A stretch of 64,000 nt of DNA from Saprospiraceae bacterium (GTDB taxonomy: Bacteria > Bacteroidota > Bacteroidia > Chitinophagales > Saprospiraceae): positions 186,001-250,000 of the forward strand of contig JADJJL010000007.1 of NCBI GenBank assembly GCA_016710265.1, read 5' to 3'. The position numbers and the translations under genes are program-made. Below the pieces are notes generated by a model. It was not told the DNA's origin, made no database searches, and saw only the letters and a program-made list of their open reading frames with translations. Within the stretch, counting starts at the first letter, position 1. Every line of letters starts with the position of its first letter. Shown piece by piece: positions 17,366-26,786 of the stretch.

Positions 17366-17908
17366 TTAAACCCATTCTTCCTTGTATTTTGCAACCAGCT
17401 TTGCAAGGTTCAAGGCATCGTAGATGGCTCTGTGCCTTTGTCCTTCAAAATGAAATCCATTGGTGTGCATCACACGATCCAAACCCTGAAGTTTTGAAAG
17501 TTGACGGTTTCTGTGATATCTGGCTTTAATGTCGATGTAGGGTTTCAACCAGGAAATGTCCAAATTAAAACTCTGTGCGTCCGATTTTAAAAGATCCTTG
17601 TCGGCGTCTCCCCAGGCGCAAAAAATGTATTCTTCATCCTCTGGATTAGCCCAGTCTATAAAACTCTCAAGAACCTTGGGAAAGGATTTGGCTTTGTCTA
17701 TCTCTTCTTGGGTAATCGTGGTCAATTGCATGCAATAGTTGGAAAGAAATGGATTCATCTGTGGTTTGACAAAACTTTGGAAAGTGGATTCTACCCTACC
17801 ATATTCATCCAAAATACAAGCACCGATCTCTATGATTTCCTGTTTTCTCAATGCTGTTCCATTGGAATTCCAACAAGTTGCTTCCAAGTCAAAAACTAAA
17901 AGATTCAT
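17366..17908 (-). CDS. 3'-5' exonuclease, DEDDh family
   Basis: 180 residues. The DEDDh exonuclease motifs are in order: DLEAT (residues 6-10) with the first D and E, an EIIEIGACILD strand, WGDADKDLL with the second D, and HRAIYDALNLAKL with the final H and D. It resembles the KapD/ERI-1-like exonucleases that trim RNA or DNA 3' ends. The substrate is unknown. It lies one base after the PlsB-like acyltransferase gene and is probably in one operon with it and engB, although there is no functional link between them. Confidence 0.85.
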   Translation of the reverse strand: MNLLVFDLEATCWNSNGTALRKQEIIEIGACILDEYGRVESTFQSFVKPQMNPFLSNYCMQLTTITQEEIDKAKSFPKVLESFIDWANPEDEEYIFCAWGDADKDLLKSDAQSFNLDISWLKPYIDIKARYHRNRQLSKLQGLDRVMHTNGFHFEGQRHRAIYDALNLAKLVAKYKEEWV

Positions 17909-17909
17909 G

Positions 17910-19586
17910 CTATACTTTCTTAAAATTTACCTTCTCCCAATTAATATCGCTCTCAAGTTCTAAATTGCTCAGCTTGTTTGCATAATATAATAAAGTCACA
18001 AAGTCTTCACTCATCACATCTCCACTGGGTAATAATTTGACCACTTTGTCCTTGTGAAAAATACCCAAGGACTTACAACCCTCCAATAATATCGTTTCTG
18101 GCGGACTTTGCAATTCATCCATAAAAATCATTTTGCCCTCCGAATTTCTTTGGTTCAAAATTTCAACCACCTGTTGAATTAATTTGATTAAAGAATTCCC
18201 TGGCAAAATAATTTCATCTTCCGGCATTTGCACCATGCTATATATATCCTGACCGGAATAAATTTTTCCATACAATTTAAAAGTACAGTATGCGACGATG
18301 TGTGCCGGTAAAAGATAATTGTACTTTACATATTGTTCTGCAATTCGATCAGACAATTCTTTGGTATAAATACTTTCTCTCTGCAAATCCAAATGGTACT
18401 CCCCTTCTCTCTTAAAATATAAACTTAAATCTAAATGATGCTCATGAGAATCAACACTTTCACCGTTCGTATTTAATTTATTGCCAAACACATCCATCGG
18501 TTGTCCGATGGTTAAACACATTTTAGATTCGTTTAAGAGTATTCTCCAGATCAAACTAAAATATTGACCAATGGGTGACTCTGTAAAGCGTGCTGTAAAC
18601 TTCTCTTGACCTGTGGTTTTGAGATGCTGGGTAATTAATGAGCGTGCTTCCAATACGCTTTCATAACTCAAGACAGCAGGCACTATTACGATCTTTCTCT
18701 GGTCCGAATTCATGATAAGTTCTCTTTGTGCTGAAATCATCGAACTCAAAAGTCCTAATTTCAATTTCATTTCAACTTCACCAGATCTGGACCTTGTGCC
18801 TCCAGGAAAAAATATGGTATGTACTCCGTTTTTTGCAATAATTTTGGAATATGAATTAAGTGTTTGTAAATAAATTTGATTTTTCTTCCGGCGATCTAGT
18901 TTATAAGCTCCAAGTCTATTCATGAAAAATGCAAAAAATTCGCTATCGAACAAATTCAATCCAGCACCATACGAAAAGGCAGGTAAACCACAAATGGAGT
19001 CTAATAAATAACCCACCAAAACGGAATCCAAATTACTAGAATGGGTTGGCACTAAAATAATGGTATGATTCTTCATCAGAGCACGCACTTCTTCAATATG
19101 GCCCACCACTTTCATTTTTTGAGGCAATTGGTTTGCCTTGTAACCAGACCTTCGTAAACTATTCCATGAAAATTTATAGAAAAGTATATAAAAAAAATGG
19201 TTGGTAATTTTTCTAGCAAATAAAAAAGTGTTGATGTTAAAATTACCAGCAATTTCCTCTGAGTATCTTCTTACTAATTTAAAAACAGATTCCTTTATTT
19301 TAACAGAAGCTTGATCTGAGGTGTGAAAATCATTGTAATCCTTTTGTAATTTCCTATAATATTGCATTTCATTGGGCGGATCCACCTTAAATGGATTTGA
19401 CTTTACCCTTTGCTTTTCAAAATAAATGGTCTTTGCCAATATTTGATCTAATTCATTGGTAGAGATACTATCAAAATAACTGGTCAAATCTTCTTCAACC
19501 TCAGTCATGATGGTTTTTCTTTTCTGAAAAATTTTATAGATGGGCCAATCAGAAAGGTTAGGAATTAAATGAGAATATCTTTTCAT
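17910..19586 (-). CDS. PlsB-like glycerol-3-phosphate acyltransferase
   Basis: 558 residues. The acyltransferase core carries the H(X4)D motif in PTHSSNLDSVLVGYLL, the AYKLDRR box and the FFPGGTRSRSGEVEMKLKLG box. These are expected of enzymes that acylate glycerol-3-phosphate or lysophosphatidate at the inner membrane. The long N-terminal (about 170) and C-terminal (about 250) flanks make it closer to PlsB/GPAT proteins than to short PlsC. It starts 12 bases after engB and is followed by the exonuclease gene one base downstream. The exact acyl donor and acceptor are inferred. A later Met (MTEVEEDL) is an alternative start. Confidence 0.85.
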   Translation of the reverse strand: MKRYSHLIPNLSDWPIYKIFQKRKTIMTEVEEDLTSYFDSISTNELDQILAKTIYFEKQRVKSNPFKVDPPNEMQYYRKLQKDYNDFHTSDQASVKIKESVFKLVRRYSEEIAGNFNINTFLFARKITNHFFYILFYKFSWNSLRRSGYKANQLPQKMKVVGHIEEVRALMKNHTIILVPTHSSNLDSVLVGYLLDSICGLPAFSYGAGLNLFDSEFFAFFMNRLGAYKLDRRKKNQIYLQTLNSYSKIIAKNGVHTIFFPGGTRSRSGEVEMKLKLGLLSSMISAQRELIMNSDQRKIVIVPAVLSYESVLEARSLITQHLKTTGQEKFTARFTESPIGQYFSLIWRILLNESKMCLTIGQPMDVFGNKLNTNGESVDSHEHHLDLSLYFKREGEYHLDLQRESIYTKELSDRIAEQYVKYNYLLPAHIVAYCTFKLYGKIYSGQDIYSMVQMPEDEIILPGNSLIKLIQQVVEILNQRNSEGKMIFMDELQSPPETILLEGCKSLGIFHKDKVVKLLPSGDVMSEDFVTLLYYANKLSNLELESDINWEKVNFKKV

Positions 19587-19598
19587 GAATGCTCAACT

Positions 19599-20186
19599 TT
19601 ATTGCTTAATTTTCTGAATCGTTTGCATGAGTTCATCCTTACCTATTCTTGTTATCGAATTGGCAATGATGTATTCTGGCAAAGGCTCCCAAAATTCAGC
19701 CAATGTTTCTGAATGCAATTTTAACTGTGCTTTAATGGCACTTTTGGTTAGTTTATCTGATTTTGTATAAAGAATTACAAAAGGAATTTCATATTCGCCA
19801 AGTTTATTTAACACCTCTAAGTCGATTTTTTGAGGAGCAATACTCAAGTCAACCAACAAAAAAAGGCATTCCAGGTTTGATCTTTTTTCTAAATATCTAT
19901 TAATTTGATCATCCCATTTTTCTCTAGAAGCCTTGGAAGCCCGGGCATAACCATATCCAGGTAAATCTGTAAAAATAAATTCCCGATCTATTAAAAACAA
20001 ATTAAAATGGACTGTTTTTCCTGGCATTGACGAAGTCTTTGCCATGTCTTTTCTGTTGAGAATATAATTGATCATGGTGCTTTTGCCCACATTGGAACGT
20101 CCCCAAAAGCAAACTTCTGGCAATTCGTATTGAGGGATCTTATTAAACGCTGGAAAAGATCCAATAAAATTTACATCTTCAAACAT
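19599..20186 (-). CDS. engB: Ribosome biogenesis GTPase EngB/YsxC
   Basis: 195 residues, normal for the TrmE-Era-like GTPase EngB (YihA/YsxC), which helps assemble the large ribosomal subunit. The P-loop GRSNVGKST spans residues 29-37. FTDLPGYGYA is the G3 motif, LYTKSDKLTKS the G4 motif and NSITRIGKDEL the end of the G domain. It leads the engB-plsB-exonuclease operon. Its 5' end faces the outer membrane protein gene on the plus strand across 87 bases. Confidence 0.95.
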   Translation of the reverse strand: MFEDVNFIGSFPAFNKIPQYELPEVCFWGRSNVGKSTMINYILNRKDMAKTSSMPGKTVHFNLFLIDREFIFTDLPGYGYARASKASREKWDDQINRYLEKRSNLECLFLLVDLSIAPQKIDLEVLNKLGEYEIPFVILYTKSDKLTKSAIKAQLKLHSETLAEFWEPLPEYIIANSITRIGKDELMQTIQKIKQ

Positions 20187-20273
20187 TATAATTTTTCTTA
20201 ATTTTATCCTAAATTCGTCGAAAGGTATAAATCTTTACCTATAAATGCATTATTTTGCACAAAAATAAGACAT

Positions 20274-20912
20274 ATGCTTAAACTCATATTCCCCACCATC
20301 GCAATCTTATTGATTGGTTTTCAATTAAATGCACAGTTAACTTTTGGTCCGGGAATAGGACTTTCCACCTTGCGAATTCCAGGTCAAACATTTGTAATAA
20401 ATGATAAAAATCACAATGATTCAATACGCTTGAGTTACTTTGACGCCGACTATGGATATCATTTTGGTGCTTTCGTGAGATACAAGTTTAGTTCCTTTCT
20501 AATACAACCCGAAGTTTACTTTAATTCCAATAAAACCACTTATAAAATTCGTGGTTTTGGTTCTGCTACCATTGTAGATTCCATTAAAAAAGAAAGATAT
20601 CAACATCTGGATTTAGGACTGATGCTGGGATATAAAATCGGAATTGTTCGGTTTATGGTTGGACCTCTAGCCCATGTTTTTATACACAGTCGTTCTGATC
20701 TTACCAGCATTGATGGCTTTAAGGATAATTGGCAAAAATCTACATTGGCTTATCAGTTGGGAATTGGATTTGACCTTTCTAAACTTGCCTTTGATTTGCG
20801 TTGGGAGCAAAATTTTACAAAGTATGGCGACCACTTAGAAATTGATGGAGTGAAGTATTCTTTTTCCAAAGCTCCTACAAAATTGGTGGCTTTATTGTCT
20901 TATATGTTTTAA
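20274..20912 (+). CDS. Outer membrane beta-barrel protein
   Basis: 212 residues with a signal peptide (MLKLIFPTIAILLIGFQLNAQ). The mature part alternates hydrophobic and polar residues and ends in an aromatic C-terminal strand (TKLVALLSYMF), as expected for an eight-strand barrel of the PorT/outer-membrane beta-barrel type common in Bacteroidota. It stands alone on the plus strand and overlaps the stop codon of the convergent permease gene by 4 bases. No specific function can be given. Confidence 0.75.
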   Translation: MLKLIFPTIAILLIGFQLNAQLTFGPGIGLSTLRIPGQTFVINDKNHNDSIRLSYFDADYGYHFGAFVRYKFSSFLIQPEVYFNSNKTTYKIRGFGSATIVDSIKKERYQHLDLGLMLGYKIGIVRFMVGPLAHVFIHSRSDLTSIDGFKDNWQKSTLAYQLGIGFDLSKLAFDLRWEQNFTKYGDHLEIDGVKYSFSKAPTKLVALLSYMF

Positions 20913-21958
20913 GCATCTAAACGAACTCTAGGATCAAATACAGCATACAAAAGGTCGGAAATTAAACTTACTGTCGTAAAAATAATCACTGCCATCACGC
21001 AGCAGCCCACTACCACTGGAATATCAAATTGACTTACGGCTTGGATGGTAACTAAACCCATTCCTTTATAATTAAAAATATATTCTACAAAATAAGCGCC
21101 TGCCAAGAGCGAAGCAAACCATGAACCAACGGTACTGATGACCGGGTTTATGGCATTTTTAAGCACATGATAAAAAAACACCTGATTGTCTATTAATCCC
21201 TTTGCTTTTGCGGTACGAATAAATTCTGAATTTTTAATTTCTAAAATAGACACCCGTACCATCTGACAAATTTGGCTTATCGGTCGAATAGTTAAAGATA
21301 TCAAGGGCAACCATAGATTACTTATCTTAAAAGTCAACTCACCTGAATCTGAAAGATCCCATAAACTCCCCTGAATGGGAAATAGATTCAATCCGTATGC
21401 AAAGATCATGGACAAAACGATGGCCATAATATAACTTGGGATCGCATAAAATATACTGGTCGTACTTACGATCACCCTGTCCCCTACTCCACCAGGATTC
21501 CTGGTGGCTAGCCATCCAAGAATGGTTCCAAGTATGAAAGAAAAGATGGTTGCCAAAATTGCTAATATTAATGTTGGCCAAATTGCTTCATACAAAATTG
21601 AAGACACCAAAGCGCCTGAGTGATAAGATCGTCTCAAGTATGGCGTTTTTACAATCAAATTCGAGCCAGAAAAATCAATCAAAGAAACATAATTGTAGTC
21701 CGACAGTCGGGCATCCAATTTTGATATAAATTGCAAAGGAAAAATGTCTTCAAAATATCTTAAGATTTGGATACCTGGACTTTTATCCAAATAATACTTT
21801 GCTTTAAGCATGGCTACCGTATTCTCATCGGTCCTTTGACCAAAACTAATCCGTGCAGGATCAACAGGAGCCCAATAAATAATAAAGGATACGAGAGCAG
21901 TCACAACAAAAATTGTAGCCAAGCCTAATCCTACTCGTTTTAATAAGTAATTGAACAT
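20909..21958 (-). CDS. ABC transporter permease, DppB/OppB type
   Basis: 349 residues. MFNYLLKRVGLGLATIFVVTALVSF is the first helix of the peptide/nickel permease family. A periplasmic segment (about 60-120) follows, then five more membrane helices. The EAA loop is visible near EFIRTAKAKGL, and the C-terminus LYAVFDPRVRLDA is typical of DppB/OppB. Normally it pairs with an OppC permease, an ATPase pair and a binding protein. None is adjacent here; the nearest matching ATPase is the fused protein at 30013, 8 kb away. The substrate is probably peptides but unproven. Confidence 0.9.
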   Translation of the reverse strand: MFNYLLKRVGLGLATIFVVTALVSFIIYWAPVDPARISFGQRTDENTVAMLKAKYYLDKSPGIQILRYFEDIFPLQFISKLDARLSDYNYVSLIDFSGSNLIVKTPYLRRSYHSGALVSSILYEAIWPTLILAILATIFSFILGTILGWLATRNPGGVGDRVIVSTTSIFYAIPSYIMAIVLSMIFAYGLNLFPIQGSLWDLSDSGELTFKISNLWLPLISLTIRPISQICQMVRVSILEIKNSEFIRTAKAKGLIDNQVFFYHVLKNAINPVISTVGSWFASLLAGAYFVEYIFNYKGMGLVTIQAVSQFDIPVVVGCCVMAVIIFTTVSLISDLLYAVFDPRVRLDA

Positions 21959-21990
21959 AAATGTAGCACAATGTTCGTGAAAAATTTGAT

Positions 21991-21998
21991 TACCTTTG
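21991..21998 (+). promoter_or_regulatory. Putative -7 promoter element (TACCTTTG) of bshC
   Basis: TACCTTTG fits TAnnTTTG and lies 23 bases before the ATG at 22022. It sits inside the longer frame that opens at 21971, so it favours 22022 as the true start. No -33 TTG was seen. Confidence 0.38.
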
Positions 21999-22021
21999 CG
22001 GAATTATTTGAACAAATCAGG

Positions 22022-23632
22022 ATGAGTTTACCATTTAACCAGTTTTTGATGGTTGATCCATCCAAATGTTCAATATTTAAAGATTTTGATCTAAAATATT
22101 GGAGCCATCCAGACTTTTTTAAGGACTTTATCTCAAATTCATTTGATTTAGAAGGGATCACAAACCAGCTCCAACTTAAAAAAAGCACATATAACAAAAG
22201 AGTCGAATTTGCTAATATTGTAAAAAACCAATATTCAAAAATTGAAGTAAATTCTGAGTTTACCATTCAAATAGAGAGCCTGTTTTCTGAAAATACATTT
22301 GCTGTTGTCTGTGCGCATCAACCTATTCTTTTGGGTGGACCCGTTTATTGGTGGTATAAAATTATACATGCCATTTCCTTATCAAATTATTTAAATGAAT
22401 TACACAAAGATTTTCATTTTGTTCCAATTTATTTTATTGGATCTGAAGACCATGACTTTGAAGAATTAAATCATATCAATTTATTTAATCAAAGGATTGA
22501 ATGGAATGGAAAGTCAGATATTGCTATTGGAAAAAAAACTACCTCGGGTCTTCATGAGGTTTTAAAAAATATTCGCTCATTGTTTAGCAATCAATTGGAT
22601 GTATTGGAAATTATTGATCAATGGGATCAATTGGTAAATGAATCTGATCAATACGGTGAATTTTATTTTAATTTTGTTCATAGTATATTTAAATCCTATG
22701 GTTTATTGTGTTTCAATCCTGATGATCAAACCGCAAAAAATCATTTGAAATCTATTTTCAAGGATGAAATTTTGCATCAGAGCGGATTAAAATCTGTGAC
22801 AAAAACAAATCAAGAATTGCAAAACATTTCGATAAAAGCACAAGCTCATGCCAGGGAGATCAATTTGTTTTATCATGGAAATGAAAGTCGCACCAGAATT
22901 ATTAAAGAAGGAAATAATTACACCCTAGCTGATCAATCTAAATCCTGGACAGAGCAAAACTTATTAGAGGAAATTGAAAATAGCCCTCAAAATTTTAGTC
23001 CCAATGTTATCCTTAGACCTATCTATCAAGAGTTACTTTTGCCAACAGTAGTATTTATAGGAGGAGGAGCTGAAATGAATTATTGGCTACAATTAGGCGA
23101 TCTATTTAAACATCATCAAATTTCTTTTCCAATTCTTGCTAGGAGATTTTCTGCTATTTTATTTTCTAAAACTGTTTTAAGTAAAATAAAAAAATTAAAA
23201 TTATCTCCTCTTGATTTTCTTGAAAACATTGAAAATATTAAAAACAATTTTGTTTCACAAAATTCTAATGTAATACAGGAAATTGATTTGATCAAATCAC
23301 ATTATGCAAATTTTTTAAAGGAATTAGAAGAAATTACCACCAAGGTGTCCAAATCAGAATTGGCTGGAACGAAGGCTGAGATTAATAAACTGAATTTAGG
23401 AATGGAAAAACTTATTCAAAAAATGTCAAAAGACTATAAAAATACTTTTGATACAGAATTGCAAAATATTCAAAAAATTAAAAATCAATTATTTCCCAAT
23501 AATCAACTTCAGGAAAGAGAAGAATCCGGCTTATCTTATTATTTGAAATATCAAAATACTTTTATTGATAGCTTGCTCGCATTAAACTATTCTCAATTGA
23601 CTGCATTCTATCTTATTTATGAAACAAACTAG
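22022..23632 (+). CDS. bshC: Bacillithiol biosynthesis cysteine-adding enzyme BshC
   Basis: 536 residues from ATG 22022 (MSLPFNQFLMVDPSKCSI). The 17 residues before it in the open frame are poorly family-like and cover a promoter element. BshC adds cysteine to glucosaminyl-malate, the last step of bacillithiol synthesis. The Rossmann core AVVCAHQPILLGGPVYWWYK, FIGSEDHDFEELNHI and the GGGAEMNYWLQLGDLF C-terminal box match the family, and a coiled coil of about 80 residues lies at 400-500. No bshA or bshB is in this window. The downstream FNR and ferredoxin genes (13 bases away) suggest a thiol/redox operon. Confidence 0.9.
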   Translation: MSLPFNQFLMVDPSKCSIFKDFDLKYWSHPDFFKDFISNSFDLEGITNQLQLKKSTYNKRVEFANIVKNQYSKIEVNSEFTIQIESLFSENTFAVVCAHQPILLGGPVYWWYKIIHAISLSNYLNELHKDFHFVPIYFIGSEDHDFEELNHINLFNQRIEWNGKSDIAIGKKTTSGLHEVLKNIRSLFSNQLDVLEIIDQWDQLVNESDQYGEFYFNFVHSIFKSYGLLCFNPDDQTAKNHLKSIFKDEILHQSGLKSVTKTNQELQNISIKAQAHAREINLFYHGNESRTRIIKEGNNYTLADQSKSWTEQNLLEEIENSPQNFSPNVILRPIYQELLLPTVVFIGGGAEMNYWLQLGDLFKHHQISFPILARRFSAILFSKTVLSKIKKLKLSPLDFLENIENIKNNFVSQNSNVIQEIDLIKSHYANFLKELEEITTKVSKSELAGTKAEINKLNLGMEKLIQKMSKDYKNTFDTELQNIQKIKNQLFPNNQLQEREESGLSYYLKYQNTFIDSLLALNYSQLTAFYLIYETN

Positions 23633-23645
23633 AATTATATTTTAG

Positions 23646-24659
23646 ATGAATTCCCAAATTGAAACAGATATTGCCATAATTGGAGCTGGGCCATGCGGTT
23701 TGTTTACTGTATTTGAAGCTGGCTTACTTAATTTGAAATGTCATTTGATAGACTCACTTCCAGTGCCGGGAGGGCAATTAGCAGAAATATATCCAAAGAA
23801 ACCCATTTATGATATACCTGGTTATCCTTCCATTATTGCAGGTGAACTGGTAGATAAGTTGTTATTTCAAATTGAACCCTTTAAACCAGAATTTACCCTT
23901 GGAGAAACTGCTCAAAAGATCCATACTTTAGAGGATGGACGCTTTATCATAGAAACCGACCATCAGACACAAATCATTGCACCTGTAATTGCAATCGCTG
24001 GAGGATTGGGCTGTTTTGAACCTCGCAAACCAGAAATTCAAAATATTGAATATTATGAAAATCGTGGGGTGGATTACATTATCAAGGATCCAGAAAAATA
24101 TAGAAATAAAAAAATCCTAATTTCTGGAGGCGGTGACTCTGCACTAGATTGGGCTATTTTCCTTGCAGATATTGCAACTGAAGTACATTTAGTCCATAGA
24201 AGGATGGAATTCAGGGGAGCTCCTGAATCTGTTCAAAAAGTTTTTCATCTTGTAGAAGCAAAAAAAATCAATTTATATCTTGAATCAGAAGTGAATAAAT
24301 TGAGCGGCGAATTAAAATTGGAGCAATTATCTATATCAACTCCAAATACAGAGCATACACTGCAGCTTGATTATTTTATACCACTGTTTGGCTTAAGTCC
24401 TAAACTGGGGCCTTTGGCAGGATGGGGTTTGAATTTAGACAAAAACGCTATTGAGGTTAATACCCTAAATTATGGGACCAATGTAGAAGGGATTTTTGCA
24501 ATCGGCGATATAAATACTTATCCTGGAAAATTAAAGCTAATTCTGTGTGGATTTCATGAAGCAACTCTAATGGTTCAATCTGCTTATAAAATTGTCAACA
24601 AGGGTAAAAAACCAAGTTTTAAATACACCACAGTAACCGGTATCCAACCGATTAAATAG
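23646..24659 (+). CDS. Ferredoxin--NADP+ reductase, thioredoxin-reductase-like (YumC type)
   Basis: 337 residues. FAD binding: IAIIGAGPCGLFTVFEAG-type GxGxxG near residue 10. NAD(P)H binding: SGGGDSALDWAIFLAD near 160. The CxxC active-site pair of thioredoxin reductases is absent, as expected for type 2 ferredoxin-NADP+ reductases. FAIGDINTYPGKLKLI is the final FAD-binding box. It is inferred to pass electrons between NADPH and the ferredoxin encoded 7 bases downstream. The GGQLAEIYPKKPIYDIPGYP segment is also characteristic of this family. Confidence 0.9.
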   Translation: MNSQIETDIAIIGAGPCGLFTVFEAGLLNLKCHLIDSLPVPGGQLAEIYPKKPIYDIPGYPSIIAGELVDKLLFQIEPFKPEFTLGETAQKIHTLEDGRFIIETDHQTQIIAPVIAIAGGLGCFEPRKPEIQNIEYYENRGVDYIIKDPEKYRNKKILISGGGDSALDWAIFLADIATEVHLVHRRMEFRGAPESVQKVFHLVEAKKINLYLESEVNKLSGELKLEQLSISTPNTEHTLQLDYFIPLFGLSPKLGPLAGWGLNLDKNAIEVNTLNYGTNVEGIFAIGDINTYPGKLKLILCGFHEATLMVQSAYKIVNKGKKPSFKYTTVTGIQPIK

Positions 24660-24666
24660 AAATAGA

Positions 24667-24990
24667 ATGTCAGAGGATATTACAATTAAAATATTTGACA
24701 GAGATGAGGCAGAACATAATTATTCTATTCCTGCTGAAACTGGATTAAACTTAATGGAATTATGCAAAGCTGATAATTTGCCGGTAGAAGGTACCTGCGG
24801 AGGACTTGCTTTGTGTGGATCTTGTCATGTATTTGTAATTTCTGAAATTATATTACCACCAATGTCTGTAGATGAAGAACTAATGTTGGATCAATTACCT
24901 GGAACAAAATCCAATAGCCGATTGGCATGTCAAATAAAATTGACCGAACATATCAATCATTTGGTAGTTAAATTGGCACCTTTGGTTTGA
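24667..24990 (+). CDS. [2Fe-2S] ferredoxin, adrenodoxin type
   Basis: 107 residues. The cluster ligands are C44, C50 and C53 (C-x5-C-x2-C, in EGTCGGLALCGSCHVF) and C88 in RLACQI. The spacing is that of adrenodoxin/ISC-type ferredoxins. It lies 7 bases after the reductase gene and overlaps the start of the EamA gene by 4 bases, so reductase and ferredoxin are very probably partners. The final acceptor is not identified. Confidence 0.92.
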   Translation: MSEDITIKIFDRDEAEHNYSIPAETGLNLMELCKADNLPVEGTCGGLALCGSCHVFVISEIILPPMSVDEELMLDQLPGTKSNSRLACQIKLTEHINHLVVKLAPLV

Positions 24991-25910
24991 TGGTCAATGT
25001 TCATCAAAAAAAGGCTTACATTGCTCTAGGTATCACTTGTTTGATTTGGGGAACCACTTACTTGGTCAATAAAGTGGGAGTCTCACATGTATCCCCTATT
25101 CTTTTTAGTGCCGTAAGACAATTGATTGCTGGCGGATTAATGCTGGCGTATTGTTTTCTCATTAAAAAATTCCCATTCCCGGATAAAGAGTATTTATATT
25201 TTCAATTCATATTGGGCATTGTTCTCATTGGTATTGGAAATGGTGTCGGAATCATAGGTTTAAGTTTTATTGATAGTGGATTATCGGCCATTCTCGCTGC
25301 TTTGTCGCCTATTGTGATTGCAATATTAAATCTATTCATTTTACCATCCGCTAAATTAAATAAAATAGCCTGGGTAGGTGTACTTACTGGATTTTTTGGA
25401 CTATTATTAATTTGCTTTGACAAAGTGAAACTCGAAAATTTATTTACAGTTGGTACAGGATTAGGAGTGAGTTTAACACTTATTTCTGTTATTGCTTGGG
25501 GAGCTGGTTCTGTGTATAGTAAAACTAAATCATTTGCTCAATCAACTATGATTGCTGCAGGATTCCAAATGCTTTTTGGTAGTTTACCTATGATTATTAT
25601 GCTTTTGCTTGACGAAAAATCACGCTCGCAATCTTTTGACGGAACTGCACTTTGGGCTCTATTGTATGTTATTACTTTTGGATCTATCATTGCATACAGT
25701 TTTTTTATATATGCCTTATCACATCTACCAGCAATTATTACGGGAATTCAAAGTTACGTTAGTCCCGTGATAGCGATCATATTAGGATTTTTAATTCTTG
25801 ACGAGCCACTTAATGGGTACATGATTTTGGGAAGTGCGCTTGTATTATCCGGAGTTTTTCTAGTAAACTATGCTGAACTTATCCGAGACAAATTCAGATC
25901 ATCCACATAA
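24987..25910 (+). CDS. EamA-family (DMT) transporter
   Basis: 307 residues, with ten predicted membrane helices in two EamA halves (about 10-140 and 155-300). The first half begins YIALGITCLIWGTTYLVNKVG, and the second carries GSIIAYSFFIYALSHLPA and a terminal PVIAIILGFLILDEP box, both typical of the family. Members export amino acids, sugars or small metabolites; the substrate cannot be told here. Its ATG overlaps the ferredoxin stop, so it is translationally coupled to the redox genes. Confidence 0.88.
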   Translation: MMVNVHQKKAYIALGITCLIWGTTYLVNKVGVSHVSPILFSAVRQLIAGGLMLAYCFLIKKFPFPDKEYLYFQFILGIVLIGIGNGVGIIGLSFIDSGLSAILAALSPIVIAILNLFILPSAKLNKIAWVGVLTGFFGLLLICFDKVKLENLFTVGTGLGVSLTLISVIAWGAGSVYSKTKSFAQSTMIAAGFQMLFGSLPMIIMLLLDEKSRSQSFDGTALWALLYVITFGSIIAYSFFIYALSHLPAIITGIQSYVSPVIAIILGFLILDEPLNGYMILGSALVLSGVFLVNYAELIRDKFRSST

Positions 25911-25911
25911 A

Positions 25912-26760
25912 TTAAATGCTTGTATTTAAAATTGTTGAAAAGATATGATTGTTTATCTTTTGTTCTAATTTTGAATCTGGTGCAAGTAATTGGTATGTTA
26001 GGTTAAAATTAACTTCGTCTTTATTTACACCAACAATGTGCAGTTTAATTGAATTTGGTTCTATAGAAGTTATATAATTTCCCAAACTATCTATAATGGT
26101 TTTCTCCAACGATTCCGTGGATTTAAAAACACTTTTACTTAGTGTGAAATTTAAATGTACTAAATTAATACTCACTTTTGAGTAATTAATAATTTCAGAG
26201 AAATATGCCTTGGAATTTGGAATATAAATAAGCTCTCCTTCTTCAGAAAGCAAGACAATTTTGTAAATATTAATATCAATCACCTTGCCTTTTAAATCAG
26301 CAATTTTTACATAATCTCCCAATGCAATGTCTTTTGAAAAAGAGATGATAAATCCAGTCAATATATCACTTACAATATCTTTAGATATAATTGCAATAGC
26401 TGCAGCCACGATGGAAAGTGCAGTCATTAGTTTGGTAAATTCAACACCAAACATTCCCAAAAGCATTACTATCACTCCAAAACCCGTAAGAAGAAAATAA
26501 ATATTTTGTAATCCAACAATTACATTGTCTGAATATTTATCACCAAGTTTTTTCCTCTTCCTATAAATAAATTGGTTCAGTCTTATGATGATGTTGATAG
26601 CCAACCAAAATATAATAAAATTAAGAATAGAAAGAAAAAGAGGGGATTTTACAAAACTGCTATCCGGCTGGTATAAGAACCACTCTCCACTCTTAAAATA
26701 AATCAGGGCTGCAAGAAAACTTGCTTTAAAGACAAATTTGATAATGTATTCTAGCTTCAT
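25912..26760 (-). CDS. MscS-family mechanosensitive ion channel
   Basis: 282 residues. Three or four N-terminal membrane segments (10-25, 40-60, 85-105) lead to the pore helix TALSIVAAAIAIISKDIVSD and to GFIISFSKDIALGDYVKIAD, the conserved MscS beta-domain start. IYKIVLLSEEGELIYIPNSK and a C-terminal alpha/beta domain follow. Such channels open on membrane stretch to release osmolytes. It lies downstream of the AsmA gene on the same strand and converges with the EamA gene with one base between them. Confidence 0.88.
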   Translation of the reverse strand: MKLEYIIKFVFKASFLAALIYFKSGEWFLYQPDSSFVKSPLFLSILNFIIFWLAINIIIRLNQFIYRKRKKLGDKYSDNVIVGLQNIYFLLTGFGVIVMLLGMFGVEFTKLMTALSIVAAAIAIISKDIVSDILTGFIISFSKDIALGDYVKIADLKGKVIDINIYKIVLLSEEGELIYIPNSKAYFSEIINYSKVSINLVHLNFTLSKSVFKSTESLEKTIIDSLGNYITSIEPNSIKLHIVGVNKDEVNFNLTYQLLAPDSKLEQKINNHIFSTILNTSI

Positions 26761-26766
26761 TTAAAT

Positions 26767-26774
26767 CAAATATA
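26767..26774 (-). promoter_or_regulatory. Putative -7 promoter element (TATATTTG) of the mscS-type gene
   Basis: TATATTTG on the minus strand sits 6 bases before the ATG at 26760, inside the short gap after the AsmA gene. It could give the channel gene its own leaderless transcript. No -33 element was found. Confidence 0.3.
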
Positions 26775-26786
26775 TAATTGATAATC

